A stretch of 64,000 nucleotides of DNA from Paragonimus westermani (Eukaryota; Platyhelminthes; Trematoda; Plagiorchiida; Troglotrematidae): contig QNGE01000404.1 in NCBI GenBank assembly GCA_008508345.1, positions 51,225 to 115,224 on the forward strand, written 5' to 3'. Under the pieces are notes generated by a model. It was not told where the DNA came from. It saw only the letters and a program-made list of their open reading frames with translations, and ran no database searches. The translations under genes and the position numbers were made by a program. Shown here piece by piece: positions 45,801 to 56,926 of the stretch; the first letter of the stretch is position 1; every line of letters begins with the position of its first letter.

Positions 45801-45877
45801 ACAAGTTTTTTCCTATTAGATCTCACTTAAAATATGTTTGAAATCATTGGGGTTATGTATAATGATACAGTGGTTAC

Positions 45878-46401
45878 CTGATTGGACGGCGTGTTATATA
45901 CCGACTTCCGTCTGATCGTTTCTTCACTACCCATTCCATCACATTAAGGTTTTGTGTGAGATATTCGACAGGAAGAGCTGGCACCCCAAACTGGTGAACA
46001 GCTGCGGTTCGTGTTGACTGCAAATGAGAAGCCATTGAGTAAACAGGCATTTGGTATAGTGGAAAAGGTAGGGAAGGACAGGCTCCATTCCACTGGCCAG
46101 CGGAAGTGAACAAAGGGCTGAACGTATTAAAATCACTCGCTGGTAGTTTGGATTCATTTAATCTAACACAACCGATGGACGATAGTGCAGGTGTTGCACA
46201 GTTCTTTGGCATACTGGTCAAGTCCTGTGGTGCCACGACTTTGTCAGCACTGTTAACTTTTCCAGTTGTGATGTTGGAATGAGAGTTGGTTTGTCGTTTC
46301 ATGTTTGGTTGCCAACACGAATGTTGGGATTCTGACTCATCCTCCAAAGTTACAGAGGCGTAGGGTGTCTCATAGATATCCGAGCTGATGGCTTCCTCGA
46401 T
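45878..46401 (-). CDS. PDZRN3/PDZRN4-like: PDZRN3/4-like E3 ubiquitin ligase, penultimate coding exon
   Basis: The exon begins in phase 0 after CCCATATTCAG (46402 upward) and ends at ATCAG before GTAACC. It is 524 bases, leaving two bases of an Arg codon. It encodes IEEAISSDIYETPYASVTLE, a long Ser/Pro/Asn-rich stretch with no repeat, and ends MEWVVKKRSDGSRYITRRPI. That last block is the diagnostic start of the PDZRN3/PDZRN4 C-terminal region and continues without loss into the last exon. The composition is in line with a real exon and not with the surrounding repeats. The ATG at 46437 upstream is in intron and is not a start. Confidence 0.88.
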
Positions 46402-49042
46402 CTGAATATGGGGAATGAACAAGAGCTTTAACACCAATAAGTGTAGATACTAAAATTAAAATGAATCAAAACAGATGTTCATTCCACTTTACTTATGGTG
46501 TTCATTCTCATTCCTCTTATTTTTCTTGACTTTCCGCTCTGCTTCTCCCTCATGCAGTTCAACCTCTTCCTTTGGCCTCCTCATTATCATTTTCATCACG
46601 GATTTTATTGACCGCAAAACGGCTAATCGATATTGGCTGATTAAAGTGTGGCTTTTGTGTTGAATGAAGCAAATCTGATGAGATGTTTCTGTACCATGTT
46701 TCTGTTTATCTAAAGAAGTTGAACATTGATATTGAGATGTTTAAGGGCCACACCTTAATTATAAGATAAATATGGTCCAACTTTCCTAAAAAGAAGTAGC
46801 ATTTAGAGGTAACTGGCTATTTCTGCTCGGACTGGATGTAAATCCTAACGTCATGCTTCATCGGACTGCATGACATGCATTTTGTGAATCCTGATCGAAA
46901 TGTGTTATTAGTGAAAAAAAGGTTACTTTTTATGTTTAATATGTGACGTTCTGTACGATACCTCCAGATAGCACGTTAGAAGTGCTGTTCAATGTTTGCA
47001 CTACCAGTGAAATAAGATCACATCATTGGACAAAAATGGGGTTAGCCGATTCCCAAGTCGAGTTTATCTGGCATGTTAGGTATATGGTCGTCTTCTTCCG
47101 CCCGCCCCATCTTTCCACAAGTGTGTTGGCATTTCAAAAGCGACGTTTAGTAAATCTCCATCAGCTTTATGTGACCTTTCCATTTGGTCCCGACTGATCA
47201 GACACTTTATTCAGAAATCATGTGGACAAAAACAGTACTACTACTGTCAGTTTATCCAGGAAAGGAGGATACGTCTGTTCTGTCATAATACCCATGATAA
47301 ATGTCGAAGGTAATTGCATTGAATGTTTACACGTGCTGTTGATTAGCCCTACGACAACTTCTGCATTTCCGGTACACTTTTTCAAAAGCTCCAAACATTC
47401 GTCTATTTTATCATCAGAAAACTACTCTATTGTACCCTGTGAGTAACCAATTCTCAGTTTCCTCATCCACCTTCCGTCAGACTTTCTACAGCAACGATAT
47501 GCGAATACCAATAGGTATGTGCATATTTCTCTAATATTCAATCTCACCAACCCGAAAAACATCATGAATCAATTAACTAGAGCTTGAAAATAAAAATGTA
47601 CCAAACTATAAAGGTCTAATCGGCACATATGACGTGTCTACCACGTCTGGCAATAAACACAAAGTTACTTGAAATCTGGAAAACAAAAGATGAGATGGAA
47701 AAACTGAGGTACACGGCTAACAAGAAATTTGTAGTTGCAGCTTTTGTCAGCTATTGTTTAGGTTCAACAAAATCCTGCCATCCGCTTTCAGGACAAAATT
47801 CGGACCATGGCGCATTTTTATCTCTAAACGTCGATCTGACCAGCGCTCATGTAAGGTGTTTTTTGCTAATGGTCTGCGTTTTTAGAAAAGCTGGATTCTG
47901 AACGCCTATACACATCTTAACCGTGTTTGGCGATCCCTAACAGCCAGGATATCAAACAGATTCGATAATCGTTTTTCCATACCATAGCTGATCGATCAGA
48001 CAGTAAGAATGTCTGAGATGTGCGGATACACGTTCCTGTTACGTCTTGAGTGCAGATTTCCATAAAAATACAGGCTTCCATTGAAGAGCATTTTATACAC
48101 ACATGAAGTGGTCAGAGAGCGAGGGCACGCATCTTTCCTAACACGGTTTCTTTGTTGCTACAATCCCCATCCAAACCTTATCTTCGTCGAGGTTATTTGC
48201 AAAAATTCGGTTAGTCAGCCGTTGCACTGATGTTTTAATTGTCACGTAAACTATGAACTATGCTGCCTTTTTCCATAACAAATGACCGACGGTACAGCAA
48301 CAACAACCAAACTGACGTGCCTTTAGACATTCTGCGAATAATAGTACTCAACAAAAGCAAACCACTAGGACAGAAGCCATACCAAACAGCTTCGCTTTTC
48401 GAAGTGGTACAGTTTCCGAGATCTCGTAGGACTCATGAGACTGAATCGAAATCTATGATAGTTTGCCACATGATCCAGCTTAGTTGAAAGAAAGCCTTAT
48501 AAAATATCATGGTTCTATTGGGTACAGGAGAAATCGTTCTATCCACCATAAGTTGAAGCTTGGCCTCTCTTGACCACCTCAATATTCTGGCAATGGAGTT
48601 TATTAGCCGATTCTGCTCTACTTTCGTACGTCTAAAGAACAAACACGGGTAAGTCTAACGTGTGAGCACTTTCACACGCAACTTTTCTGACTGATTTGGA
48701 TCAACAAACGTCGGAACGTAACGGAGCAATATGGACAAAATATGTGAACCAGGCAAAACAGATACTGTGAGCTCTTCTTTTCAATTGGGCCGTTCGAATT
48801 TGATTATGTAACTGTGGAATCTGCTATTGTGACTGACGCTCAATTGGAAAACATACAATGGTCTCATTCCCTCGTCATTGTTTATATTTCTGTCTATGTA
48901 TGCACTCTGAACGTTTCGATAATCTGATTTTCACAGACCTAAGCGTTTGCTGTTTGACAAAATATGTGTAAAAAACGTTCACGAATAAACATATGATGCA
49001 GTGCAAGTGAATTTATGGTCAGTTTCTTGTCACCTTGTGTTA

Positions 49043-49248
49043 TTTTCAAATTGACCATCACTCACATTTGATCTCAGTCTTCACATTCAGATAGACTTTC
49101 CAGCCAACCGTGGTAATGATATGCACTACTGACGAGCTGTAATGAGAGCGAAACTCGAGTCTAGTGCTTCTTTTCGAAAGAGGCTGGCTGGAAGGTCTAT
49201 CTGAGTGTGAAGATTGCGATCAAATGTGAGTGATGGTCAATTTGAAAA
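49043..49248 (+). repeat. Inverted-repeat element carrying a hammerhead ribozyme, copy 2
   Basis: Outer arms are near-perfect inverted repeats. The left arm begins TTTTCAAATTGACCATCACT and continues CACATTTGATC (49043-49073). The right arm is the exact complement (49218-49248). Inner arms (GTCTTCACATTCAGATAGAC against GTCTATCTGAGTGTGAAGAT) extend the pairing with a few mismatches to over 50 bp. The element is flanked by TA on both sides (49041-49042, 49249-49250). The ribozyme lies at the apex of this long hairpin. It lies in an intron of the PDZRN-like gene, opposite to the gene's strand. Confidence 0.9.
49123..49167 (+). ncRNA. Hammerhead ribozyme (type I), intact core
   Basis: Stem I pairs 49123-49128 (GCACUA) with 49162-49167 (UAGUGC), six Watson-Crick pairs. 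The CUGACGA box is 49129-49135 and the GAAA box is 49150-49153. Stem II is 49136-49140 with 49145-49149, closed by AAUG, with a G-G mismatch at the fourth pair (49139/49146). Stem III is A-U and C-G (49153-49154 with 49159-49160), closed by UCGA. Cleavage is predicted after C at 49161. The very short stem III is typical of the minimal hammerheads found in Penelope-like elements and retrozymes, which may act as dimers. Confidence 0.9.
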
Positions 49249-49467
49249 TAAACCAAATCCATGACTACTCATCAGCAACCTTATGTTACTCGGAAAAAGC
49301 AATTTAGTGGGCTTTATGATCCGGTAATTGGGGACCTCACAGTGAAAGGGTTATTACCTGACGGTGGATCATCAAGGTTATGTTAATCAGCAGCTGACCT
49401 ACGACACACTGCACTTTACACTAAGCAATCGAAGAGTAGCCACGGGACGGCTAACACCACGCCTTAC

Positions 49468-50069
49468 CTTTGCTGATGTGCTGACAGCTTGCACGGTTCT
49501 CACGGATACACGGGGCAGTTCATATTCGTCAACACCTTTCTGCACGTTGGGCAAGTGTAACGGCTGAATCGGTAATCTATCATTCCAGTGTGCAGAACTG
49601 AATTGATCGTAGCATTCATAAGGATGAACCGATTGATCACTGGTGTTTAGCAGAGGTGAACCTGTGCCCAAACCTCTAGGATAAGATAGGCCATACCTGG
49701 AGGTAACGGGTGCAGGGTTTGGGACACCGGACCGAGTGAAGACGGGTGTCTGAGATCGTTTTTGTACTGAAGGGTGGCTGTGGATGAGTTGTGGGGAGAA
49801 AAATGGGGGCGAGCACACGCAAGAAACTGGATGGGCACCGGGAATAGTGGTTTGCGATCCAGTGAGATTCGATGTGGTTGGGTGAACGTTCGGCGCTGTT
49901 GATGAAGTCTTCTGAGATTTCACTCGAGGTGGAGTGGAATCTGAGCCTTGCGCGCCTCCCGAAGCACCCATCCCTGGGGCCTGGCTGTAAACAGTGTGGG
50001 TTGTGGCGCTGGGGGATGTGTTGTGCAAACGATGAGCTGCAAGGTTTATCATCTGTTCTTTGGGATTCA
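49468..50069 (-). CDS. PDZRN3/PDZRN4-like: PDZRN-like gene, internal exon (linker region)
   Basis: A 602-base exon. Acceptor TTTCCCCAG (50078-50070); it begins with TG, completing ATG with the one base left by exon 58515-59303. It ends in AAG before GTAAGG at phase 0, which fits the next exon. The translation is Ser/Pro/Thr-rich (SGGAQGSDSTPPRVKSQK and similar) with a closing block PLHLPNVQKGVDEYELPRVS. No domain is known for this part of PDZRN proteins, and it is poorly conserved. Assignment to this gene rests on perfect phase matching at both ends, same strand and good splice sites, not on sequence similarity. It is probably disordered. Confidence 0.65.
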
Positions 50070-51587
50070 CTGGGGAAAGTGATTAAACAGCAAATTTTGT
50101 GAAGGCTTAGTTCACACGGTAAAAATGTTCAATTCCAATATTACTTTCAACATTTTCTGTGAAAATACGTAATCATCGTACAAGTTTTTCGAAAAGTTGT
50201 CATCTGCACTGATATATGGACTAAAGCGAGTCTGACGTGAACGGCAACTGAATTATCAACGTCCACCGTCAGTATACAACGACAGTGTGATAGATTATGT
50301 GGTCGGTGCTCATCGGTACGTACGTCTGATGAGTGGAAAAAGCACGTCACTTGTGTGCCTCCGGCGAATTTTCATAAGTACACGCATGCTGTACCCACGT
50401 TAGCCGTGAAGGTATCGAGGCAATTATAAAAATTTGTTCCGAATCAAAGGTAGAACGATGTGAAAATATGTGCAAGAGCACTTGATCTTGTTGCTGCATA
50501 AAAATTGCGCGGAATTGTCTTGCAGTAAAAAAAACTGAGGTTTATAATTTGAATGCTCAGATGAAAGGGACCTCAGATGTGTTCAGTAGCAGTCAAATTG
50601 ATGCAGGTAGGCTAAGACTCTACTGAAGATGGACGAATTTTTGTATTGTCAAGTTAAAAAATATAAGGACCAACAAAACGTCGATTTGAGCTTATCACAG
50701 TTGACCAGCTCAGATCTTCGGTTCGTTGGTGGTTAGTTAGTAATCTGCAAGCCCAACGATGTGGTGAGCATTGTATACTGTTCAGTCAGTTATGTAAGCA
50801 GCCAGTTGAACGGCTGGTCCTTGATCAGCCTGCTGATGCTCATAGAACCAACGCACACAGTGTGTTGATTTTCACCAAAGCCTTGTTACTGCTGTTTGTG
50901 TGGTTCGAATGCAAACGAAATGTTACAAGATCGACTGGACGGTTTTATCTAGCATTGTTTGTAAGACAGGCTAGCACCTTCATGCTACAGTGAAACAAGC
51001 TTCAGTGAAACATGATGTGTCCAGTGTGCAAACAGTTGTATTCTGCTTAAAGGATAGGCATAATAGACAGTCGAGTGCAGTGCGCCGTCGCCGAGGTTCC
51101 GTCGATTTTGTCAAACGTTCAGAGATACAGTAGAATCCCACCCAGATGACACTCACATGTGTGCTTCGTTGCTTGTGATTTCACGAGACTGCAATAGATT
51201 ATAGTGGGCTTTTGGGGTTTGTACCACGCTACACTCTTGTTTAAAACTTTAACAACAGAACGATAGTATTTATGACTGAAACAAAATGGCTGCTATAAGT
51301 AACACTTTCAGCATCCTGACTGGTTAGTATGGCGTATTCAGTACAAACGATTTTATGCGTTTGGTTGAAAGTGATGTAATTTTCGGAGAACGTGAATTGC
51401 GCCTCACATTTGCCAGTTAACGCCAGTGTCGTGCCTTCTGTCGCTGTCTTAGACTAACATATTTCTCTTTGATGAAAAGTAGTGTGACAGTTTTATCATT
51501 TAACAATTGATCAATCATTAGATGTCTGGGCTTCTACAAAGCAACTTGGCAGATTTGTTAACTCAGTAGAGATCAAAGTGTAAGAAT

Positions 51588-51690
51588 TTGGGCTTCGGCC
51601 GGGTTTGAAACATCAACGGGAACTGCATGGCCGGGTGCGGCAAGCGCTTCATCAGCTAAGCTACGAAGTCAAGCCGGCAGCTTCGAATAT
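51588..51690 (-). repeat. tRNA-derived SINE head
   Basis: Minus strand: A box TAGCTTAGCTGATGAAGCG (51662-51644) and B box GTTTCAAACCCGG (51611-51599), correctly ordered and spaced. It shares the CTTCGTAGCT.A.CT...GAA.GC block with 56164-56270, so the two belong to one SINE family. Poor cloverleaf arms rule out a tRNA gene. Confidence 0.7.
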
Positions 51691-52952
51691 TCACACTTGA
51701 ACTCTCTCGTAAAGTCGTTCCAATGTATCGTATGGAATCTACTAAGAACCCCATGAGATCAGGTGTTGTGGAATTATTCCTCACACAGTTGATGATGGAA
51801 TCCATCAAAGTTACTGTTAAGCGATGAAGTAATATTTTTGGTAAGGTTCGATAACTTAGAAGAGATTCGTGAAAAATTTGCGTTTCGGATGGATTCGGAT
51901 TAGTGGTAAAAACGGTCAGTGCCAAAAGATGATAAATGATCTATAGGCTAAAACACGGCGCCAAGCCAAGAGTTTGACAATCTCATATTTTGACTCAGAT
52001 GCTGTCCAGTCCGTCTGGGGCACATGGCTTCTATAGAATGGAATTTACAGACTGATTTACAGCCATATTTCTCATGTGACTGATGAAAGCAACTTCTAAT
52101 CACCAAAAGTTCTATCAGTTCAAAAATAAGACATGTTGCGATATGTTGATATTTCGTTCACTCTCATCAGTGGCAAACGTAAAACATACACGTTGTATAT
52201 GACACACAAATAAAGGTAGACAGGGCATGGACACGCGTACAGTCACATCACGTATTGTGTCATCATCACCGCAGCAATCCTAGAGGTTGCTTGAACCACT
52301 ATTATGTACAAAACACCAGCTGGCGAGTTCTGATCACCACAGCTTCGCTAAAGTCCAGTAGCTTCGGGTTCTGATTGCGTGACAATACGTTGAATGACCT
52401 AACTGGGTCAACGTAGTGACCTGTTTAACAATCGGTGATACCGAGCAACGGGTTCAGCGGTTTGATTTTTTTGGTGTCATTGGTTGTTTTAACCAGCTCG
52501 GGAAGCTTTCTGATACTCACTGAGATGGAGGTCAGTCTGTTATGCTTATATGAACATCATCGCAACTGCAAGTGAACTGGTAGACAACGTGGGAGATAGA
52601 ATGGTGAGACAAACTACGTTCGCGGTTGTGTAGGACCGGTTCTTTGGTGGCTTGAACTAAACGTAATTGGGCAGGCGCATATGTGTGTGATAGTGCAGAC
52701 TTCATTTTGTACTTGATTTCATTGGCCAGGTGATTACCTTTAAATTACAGAGATAGGAATATATCCTTCTTTTGGGTTGTCTGAAATGGCACATTGCACT
52801 TATTCACCTTTCTGTGGGTCCCTATGGATTTCTCAAGATACCCACTTTCCAATAATGTTTTTCTTAGCTGTCTTGTTCTTTCTGAAGCTTACCAGGGTTG
52901 AAAATCCGTTTAGCCCTATGAACTAGGGTCTTGACTAAACCATGCTCGTATG

Positions 52953-53500
52953 CTATCGGTGCCAAGTTACAGAAATGAAGACATTGTCCGCCCCGTTCTG
53001 ACTTACAATGGACCAATCACAGTGTTGCTCCATCCTCACACCCAGTGATGAAGTAGCTTCTTGCACAGTTGTTTCTTTTAGGTTTGTCGCTAGGACGGTT
53101 TCCTTCATACTGTATCCCACAGAAACAATGGTGTCGAAATGAGGCTCTTTGAAATGGGAATCTTCATTACAATCTCTGGATAAAGTGTCAGCCGTGTGTA
53201 TCTGAGTCCGCGGCTGAGAGATCAATCTGCCAGCATATATTTGAATTCTGATATGCATTCTTTGTAGTCTTCTCGGTGCACCGGATAACGGTTTTCTCAA
53301 TATTGAAACTAACTGTTTGTGGTCAGTGTGATCTATTGTTTTCCGACCAAAAGTATAAGTGCTGAATCGTTCCAGGACGAATATCGCTGCCGGCATGTCT
53401 TTCTCAACTTGCGCACAGATTCGCACAAAGGGTGAAAGACTTCTGATATGGTATTCTAGTGGACTTCCTTTTTTTGTAATAACACCGCCCCCAGGCCAGT
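52953..53500 (-). pseudogene. Gypsy RNase H fragment
   Basis: Preceded by a piece with VIQCDKSETGLGAVITKKG (about 53520-53460), the first catalytic Asp block. The open frame 52953-53426 has RICAQVEKDMPAAIFVLERF, with the Glu, then TDHKQLVSILRKPLSGAPRR and TADTLSRD, with the last Asp. Typical Gypsy RNase H order. After TADTLSRD the frame runs on as a poorly conserved linker to a stop at 52953; the integrase expected next is absent. Confidence 0.85.
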
Positions 53501-54339
53501 TTCGCTTTTATCACATTGAATGACTGGACTGTTGATAGGGTCCTAATTGCCAAATGACAGAAGATGAGTCAGTTTCAGCAAAATGGTATCGATGATTGGG
53601 AAACGGTGATGTTCTCTTCAAAGCACCTTATTTAGTGCCTTAGAATCGATACACAAACGGAAGTCATCTGATATTTTTTAAAGTTTTAGAAACCTGACTG
53701 ACCCAATCGGTTGGTTCCTCTACTGGAGCAATCACGTCAGTTCGAACTAATCGGTCCAATACCGACGTTCACTTACTACGTATGAACAACGGAATTCCTC
53801 GAACCGGTAACGCAACGAGAATGACATCGCTAACCGCAGATGAACTAGCTACACCTGGCATACGACCGACTATCAAATCCAAAACCCACGGACATTGACC
53901 GAGAACGCTGGAATCGGCTGATTTATGCAGAAACTCCTCGTGACTGACGGTGATGAAAACCACCGACTGAATGACATTAAAACCTAAAAAGAACGTGGAA
54001 TCCCGATCGACCACACAAAGTCAAGCATATAAATCTGCCCATTCTTCGGATTCGTGGCGGATAGTTTTGCAACCCCACTAAAGATTGTCACCACACCATT
54101 CCGCATTTTCAGCTGTGCATTTTATTCGCGCATGTCGTCCACCTTGATGATATGACATTAACTGACGCTTCGGACTCCAGCCGGCATCTTCTTGTATATT
54201 CTGTGAACAATTCTGCACAGATCCCTTTCAGCCTGCTTTGTCCGTTGAGCCGATTGTCCGCCATAGTATAATCTTCGTCGATCACACTGATCGTAGGCGA
54301 CTTGCACTGTCTGACAGAGTGGTTCCTTCTCCCGGCAAT

Positions 54340-55060
54340 TCATGCTTGTTTTTTTCGTAGACTAGACAGTTTTCTTTTTGATGAAAATGTTTTCCCCCGC
54401 AAAGCTAACATGAATCCATCACGATTCGTTTTGTCGGAAGCTTTTGACGCCAGACAGCGGTCCGCATTTGAAGATGTCATTCTTTGTTCCGTTGTCGCTT
54501 TGATATTGCAGATGTCGATACACTGGGCTAGCGTCAACTTTGGACTGCTCAATAGCCTGTTCGTCATAACTGAATTCTGAATACCAATGACTATTTTGTC
54601 TTGGATGAGTGTCTCTCCTGAGCATTTGCAGAAGAGACATGATTTTCCAAGTTTCTTCAGAACGGTTACATATTGATTAGTTGTTTCTTTGGCCTACTGA
54701 GCCCTCTAAAAAACTGGAAGCGTCTGAACATCTTGTTTGTTCCTCTCAAACCATTTACCTCCGTTTTGCGAATGATCATGTTCGCTTAGTTTCTGTCTTC
54801 TGTGTCCTAGAAGATGAAGTTTGCAAGAATGTGTCTTCCTCCATCTCCGATTGCATGACGAAACATAGCCAGTTGGTATTCCTTACTGGCATCCGACAGA
54901 TTGGCCAAAAAGCAAGAATCTTCGTATTTTTCTCCCCATAATCACCAGTTGTCCGCAGGTCTGTTCGTATTGTGCAAATCCAGCGAAATAATTGTCGGCG
55001 GGTTCGTCGTGTTTATTTTGTCAATTGCAGTTTTCTTCTCTCCTGACACCATGCTGAAAA
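54340..55060 (-). pseudogene. Gypsy gag remnant
   Basis: Starts near 55055 with a PPTIISLDLHNTNRPADNW-like piece and SDASKEYQLAMFRHAIGDGG. It continues to KLGKSCLFCKCSGETLIQDK (about 54630) and the open frame 54340-54567 with SSPKLTLAQCIDICNIKATT. This is the gag order of K02A2.6-like elements (helical capsid, then 'LIRDRIV.GI....LRERLL..P.LTL..AI.IC'). Several stops and frame changes. A plus-strand ORF of 169 residues at 54901-55410 is antisense to it and flanking DNA. Confidence 0.75.
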
Positions 55061-56163
55061 ATCGCGGCCTTCCGAAGCGAACTCAAAATCAGAAATTGCT
55101 GCACGGAGAAAATCCAGATATTATTGAGTTTCTATTGAGTATATTACAGACACGACGCATCAGTATGGCGAGGAATTACAATTGGTGTCGAGGCTTTGAT
55201 CTTCTTGTTGGTCGGCTCTGCTGTGCTTGTAGATCGGATACTAAGGCAACGTGTTATGCTGGTCGGTCACCGCGTGGTCACGGCAGTTTGCTCGCGCTGT
55301 TGACAAAGTTTGGTCCTAGCTTTTGGCGAGTCACCAGTGAAGTTCCTATCGATGTGTCTGTCCAATGCACTCCATTCACAACTACCATTGGATGCATCAT
55401 GTGGTTCTAGTCGTTAACTCGAACTTGATCCACACGTTCGTTAGTCCTCACTTTTTAAAGATCAAATTTTGATTCACTTGACAAAATTTCATTCTTTGTT
55501 TACTCCCTAACTGTACTGAATTGACCTTCGTATAAATGATGGAAATTAATTTTCAGGTTTGCTTCTCTGGATGAAGAGCAACTGAACAGGGGTAATAGTT
55601 CTTAGGTATGTCAAGCTGATATTAATAACACTTATATTTCCAATGTAGTTATTACGACTTTAGGTGGACAGGGTTTTGTTGCAATCTTTACACATTATGA
55701 AAATTTTTGTTTCGGACTGACTAGTTACTAAGAGTTGAGAGGTTACTGGGTAAGGTCATTAGTCCTCGCTCAACCCATGAAACTAGTGCCGGGAAGTGAG
55801 CAAACAGACGCAAATATACGCTGGTTGATTATTACTTCCCTTGGCAAACATTTTCGGTCGTCCGTATGAAAGTTGAAGCGAGCAAAGGTTTCATTGATCA
55901 AATTGCTTTGGCTTTAAACTGGAAGTGCACTTTTAACTAAGAAATACGTCAATGTTTCACCCGGACATGTTCAGATAATTAGCTGCGTGCGTCAAAAGTG
56001 TTCACTCGTAATCTTTTGTTTTGGTTCGGCCCTGGACTCTTCAACATCCCAGTACGATTGCGGTTTGGATAACATGTGGAAACGTTTGTCCGAAATATTC
56101 CATAATTGTATTACTTTTAACTAGTATGACAGATTTCATGGATAAGATGAGAACCCTTGGCGA

Positions 56164-56270
56164 AAAATCCGGGGGTTTTGCTGGATTTGAACCAGCGATG
56201 GACACAGCGTATCCAAATGCAGTAAGCGTTCTACTAGTTGAGCTACGAAGCCATGCCAGAAGCTCAGAAG
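56164..56270 (-). repeat. tRNA-derived SINE head
   Basis: Minus strand: A box TAGCTCAACTAGTAGAACG (56245-56227) and B box GGTTCAAATCC (56193-56183) inside a perfect 5-bp T-arm stem GCTGG/CCAGC. The D-arm and T-arm look tRNA-like; the anticodon arm does not fold. Same family as 51588-51690. Confidence 0.75.
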
Positions 56271-56441
56271 TTTTCACATTTGGATCTAATTATATTTTCT
56301 AATTAACAGTGCGATTACTGTATTTTTCAAAATTTACGTAGGGTAGTTCATTCCCTCATAAATGCATTCTGATTTGTTTGCATCCAGTTTCACAGCTTTT
56401 CCTTTGTATATAAGGCGAAATTTTGTCACATGAATGAGTAG

Positions 56442-56926
56442 TTGAACAAGTGCCACCAAAGACGGTTGCAAGCCCCAAGTATTTATAAAACGACCACCTC
56501 AATCATTTATTCGATATCAACTACTCAACACAATCTTCGTACGATTGAGCTGATGGATTCTCTGATCCTCAACGCAGCTAGTAAAGATGACAACGTGAAC
56601 AGCCTACCACTTGTTTTCGCGATTTCTGGTGAAGTAGTCTGCAACGGTCATAAGACAAATTTTGAAGACTACATCAAATTTTCAGTTGGTGTTTTCTATG
56701 CTAAAGACTGTCGTAGAACGTGGAAGATCTCCGGAAATTTGACGGAATTACGAGAAGTCAGCGCACACAAAGCAGATCAGATGACGGAATCGTTCATATT
56801 CGTTTGATAACCATTTTGGTTAATGGTTCACCTATTTCATTCTCTGCGTTGTTGGACAGATGTTATGAAGATGTGGGATATTGCACTTTTAACCATAACA
56901 ACACTTTCGGGAAACAACCACAGTGA
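56442..56926 (+). other. Unrecognised plus-strand frames, one ORF shifted into another
   Basis: Frame 56442-56807 has a coding-like middle (FAISGEVVCNGHKTNFEDYI, then FSVGVFYAKDCRRTWKISGN). It overlaps frame 56720-56926, which continues with protein-like sequence (VNGSPISFSALLDRCYEDVG). The two together read like one diverged, frameshifted protein of about 150 residues. Some spacing suggests an RNase HI-like start, but the catalytic Asp is not evident. I do not name it. It lies in the long intron, antisense to the host gene. Confidence 0.25.

Larger units (their letters stand above)
40666..45877 (-). other. Intron of the PDZRN-like gene (about 5.2 kb)
   Basis: Starts with GTAACC (45877 downward) and ends with CAG (40668-40666). 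It splits an Arg codon (AG/A). It contains a Penelope-like GIY-YIG fragment (41559-42086, opposite strand), copy B of an unknown repeat (42690-43520), an unrecognised minus ORF (43931-44143) and a tRNA-like SINE head (45711-45800). No other coding segment is recognised. Confidence 0.85.
46402..49467 (-). other. Intron of the PDZRN-like gene (about 3.1 kb)
   Basis: Starts GTAAGG (49467 downward) and ends TTCAG at 46402; phase 0. It contains the hammerhead element at 49043-49248. Frames at 46943-47901 (plus) and 48433-48642 (minus) show no motif. Confidence 0.75.
52780..55070 (-). mobile_element. Second Ty3/Gypsy element (K02A2.6-like), internally deleted
   Basis: Minus strand. The gag region reads WEKYEDSCFL-like, CLFCKCSGETLIQDKIVIGI then LLSSPKLTLAQCIDICNIKA. 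The zinc-knuckle region is degenerate (RRNHSVRQCK). A protease remnant follows (about 54200-54100). RNase H follows after a damaged stretch in which only fragments of RT (GVIAPVEEPTDW-like, about 53700) remain. No integrase and no LTRs are found. gag, protease and RNase H have the signatures of the K02A2.6/Mag-like Gypsy lineage, distinct from the element at 21.4-26.2 kb. It lies in an intron of the PDZRN-like gene, on the same strand. Confidence 0.75.

Noticed and set aside
46402..46437. ATG start of the 45874-46437 minus ORF
   Set aside because: Upstream of the acceptor at 46402; the exon is internal, so this is not a translation start.
49399..49467. C-terminal part of the 49399-50070 minus ORF
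   Set aside because: Lies after the GTAAGG donor; it is intron read-through, not exon.
50326..50347. CTGATGAG followed by GGAAAAA and CACGTC, hammerhead-like words
   Set aside because: No stem II can form between the two boxes and the stem I strands do not pair.
54901..55410. 169-residue plus-strand ORF
   Set aside because: Overlaps gag blocks of the second Gypsy element on the opposite strand; no motif of its own.
56164..56270. Possible tRNA gene (good D- and T-arm like parts)
   Set aside because: Anticodon arm and acceptor stem do not pair; the same block recurs at 51.6 kb, so it is a SINE.
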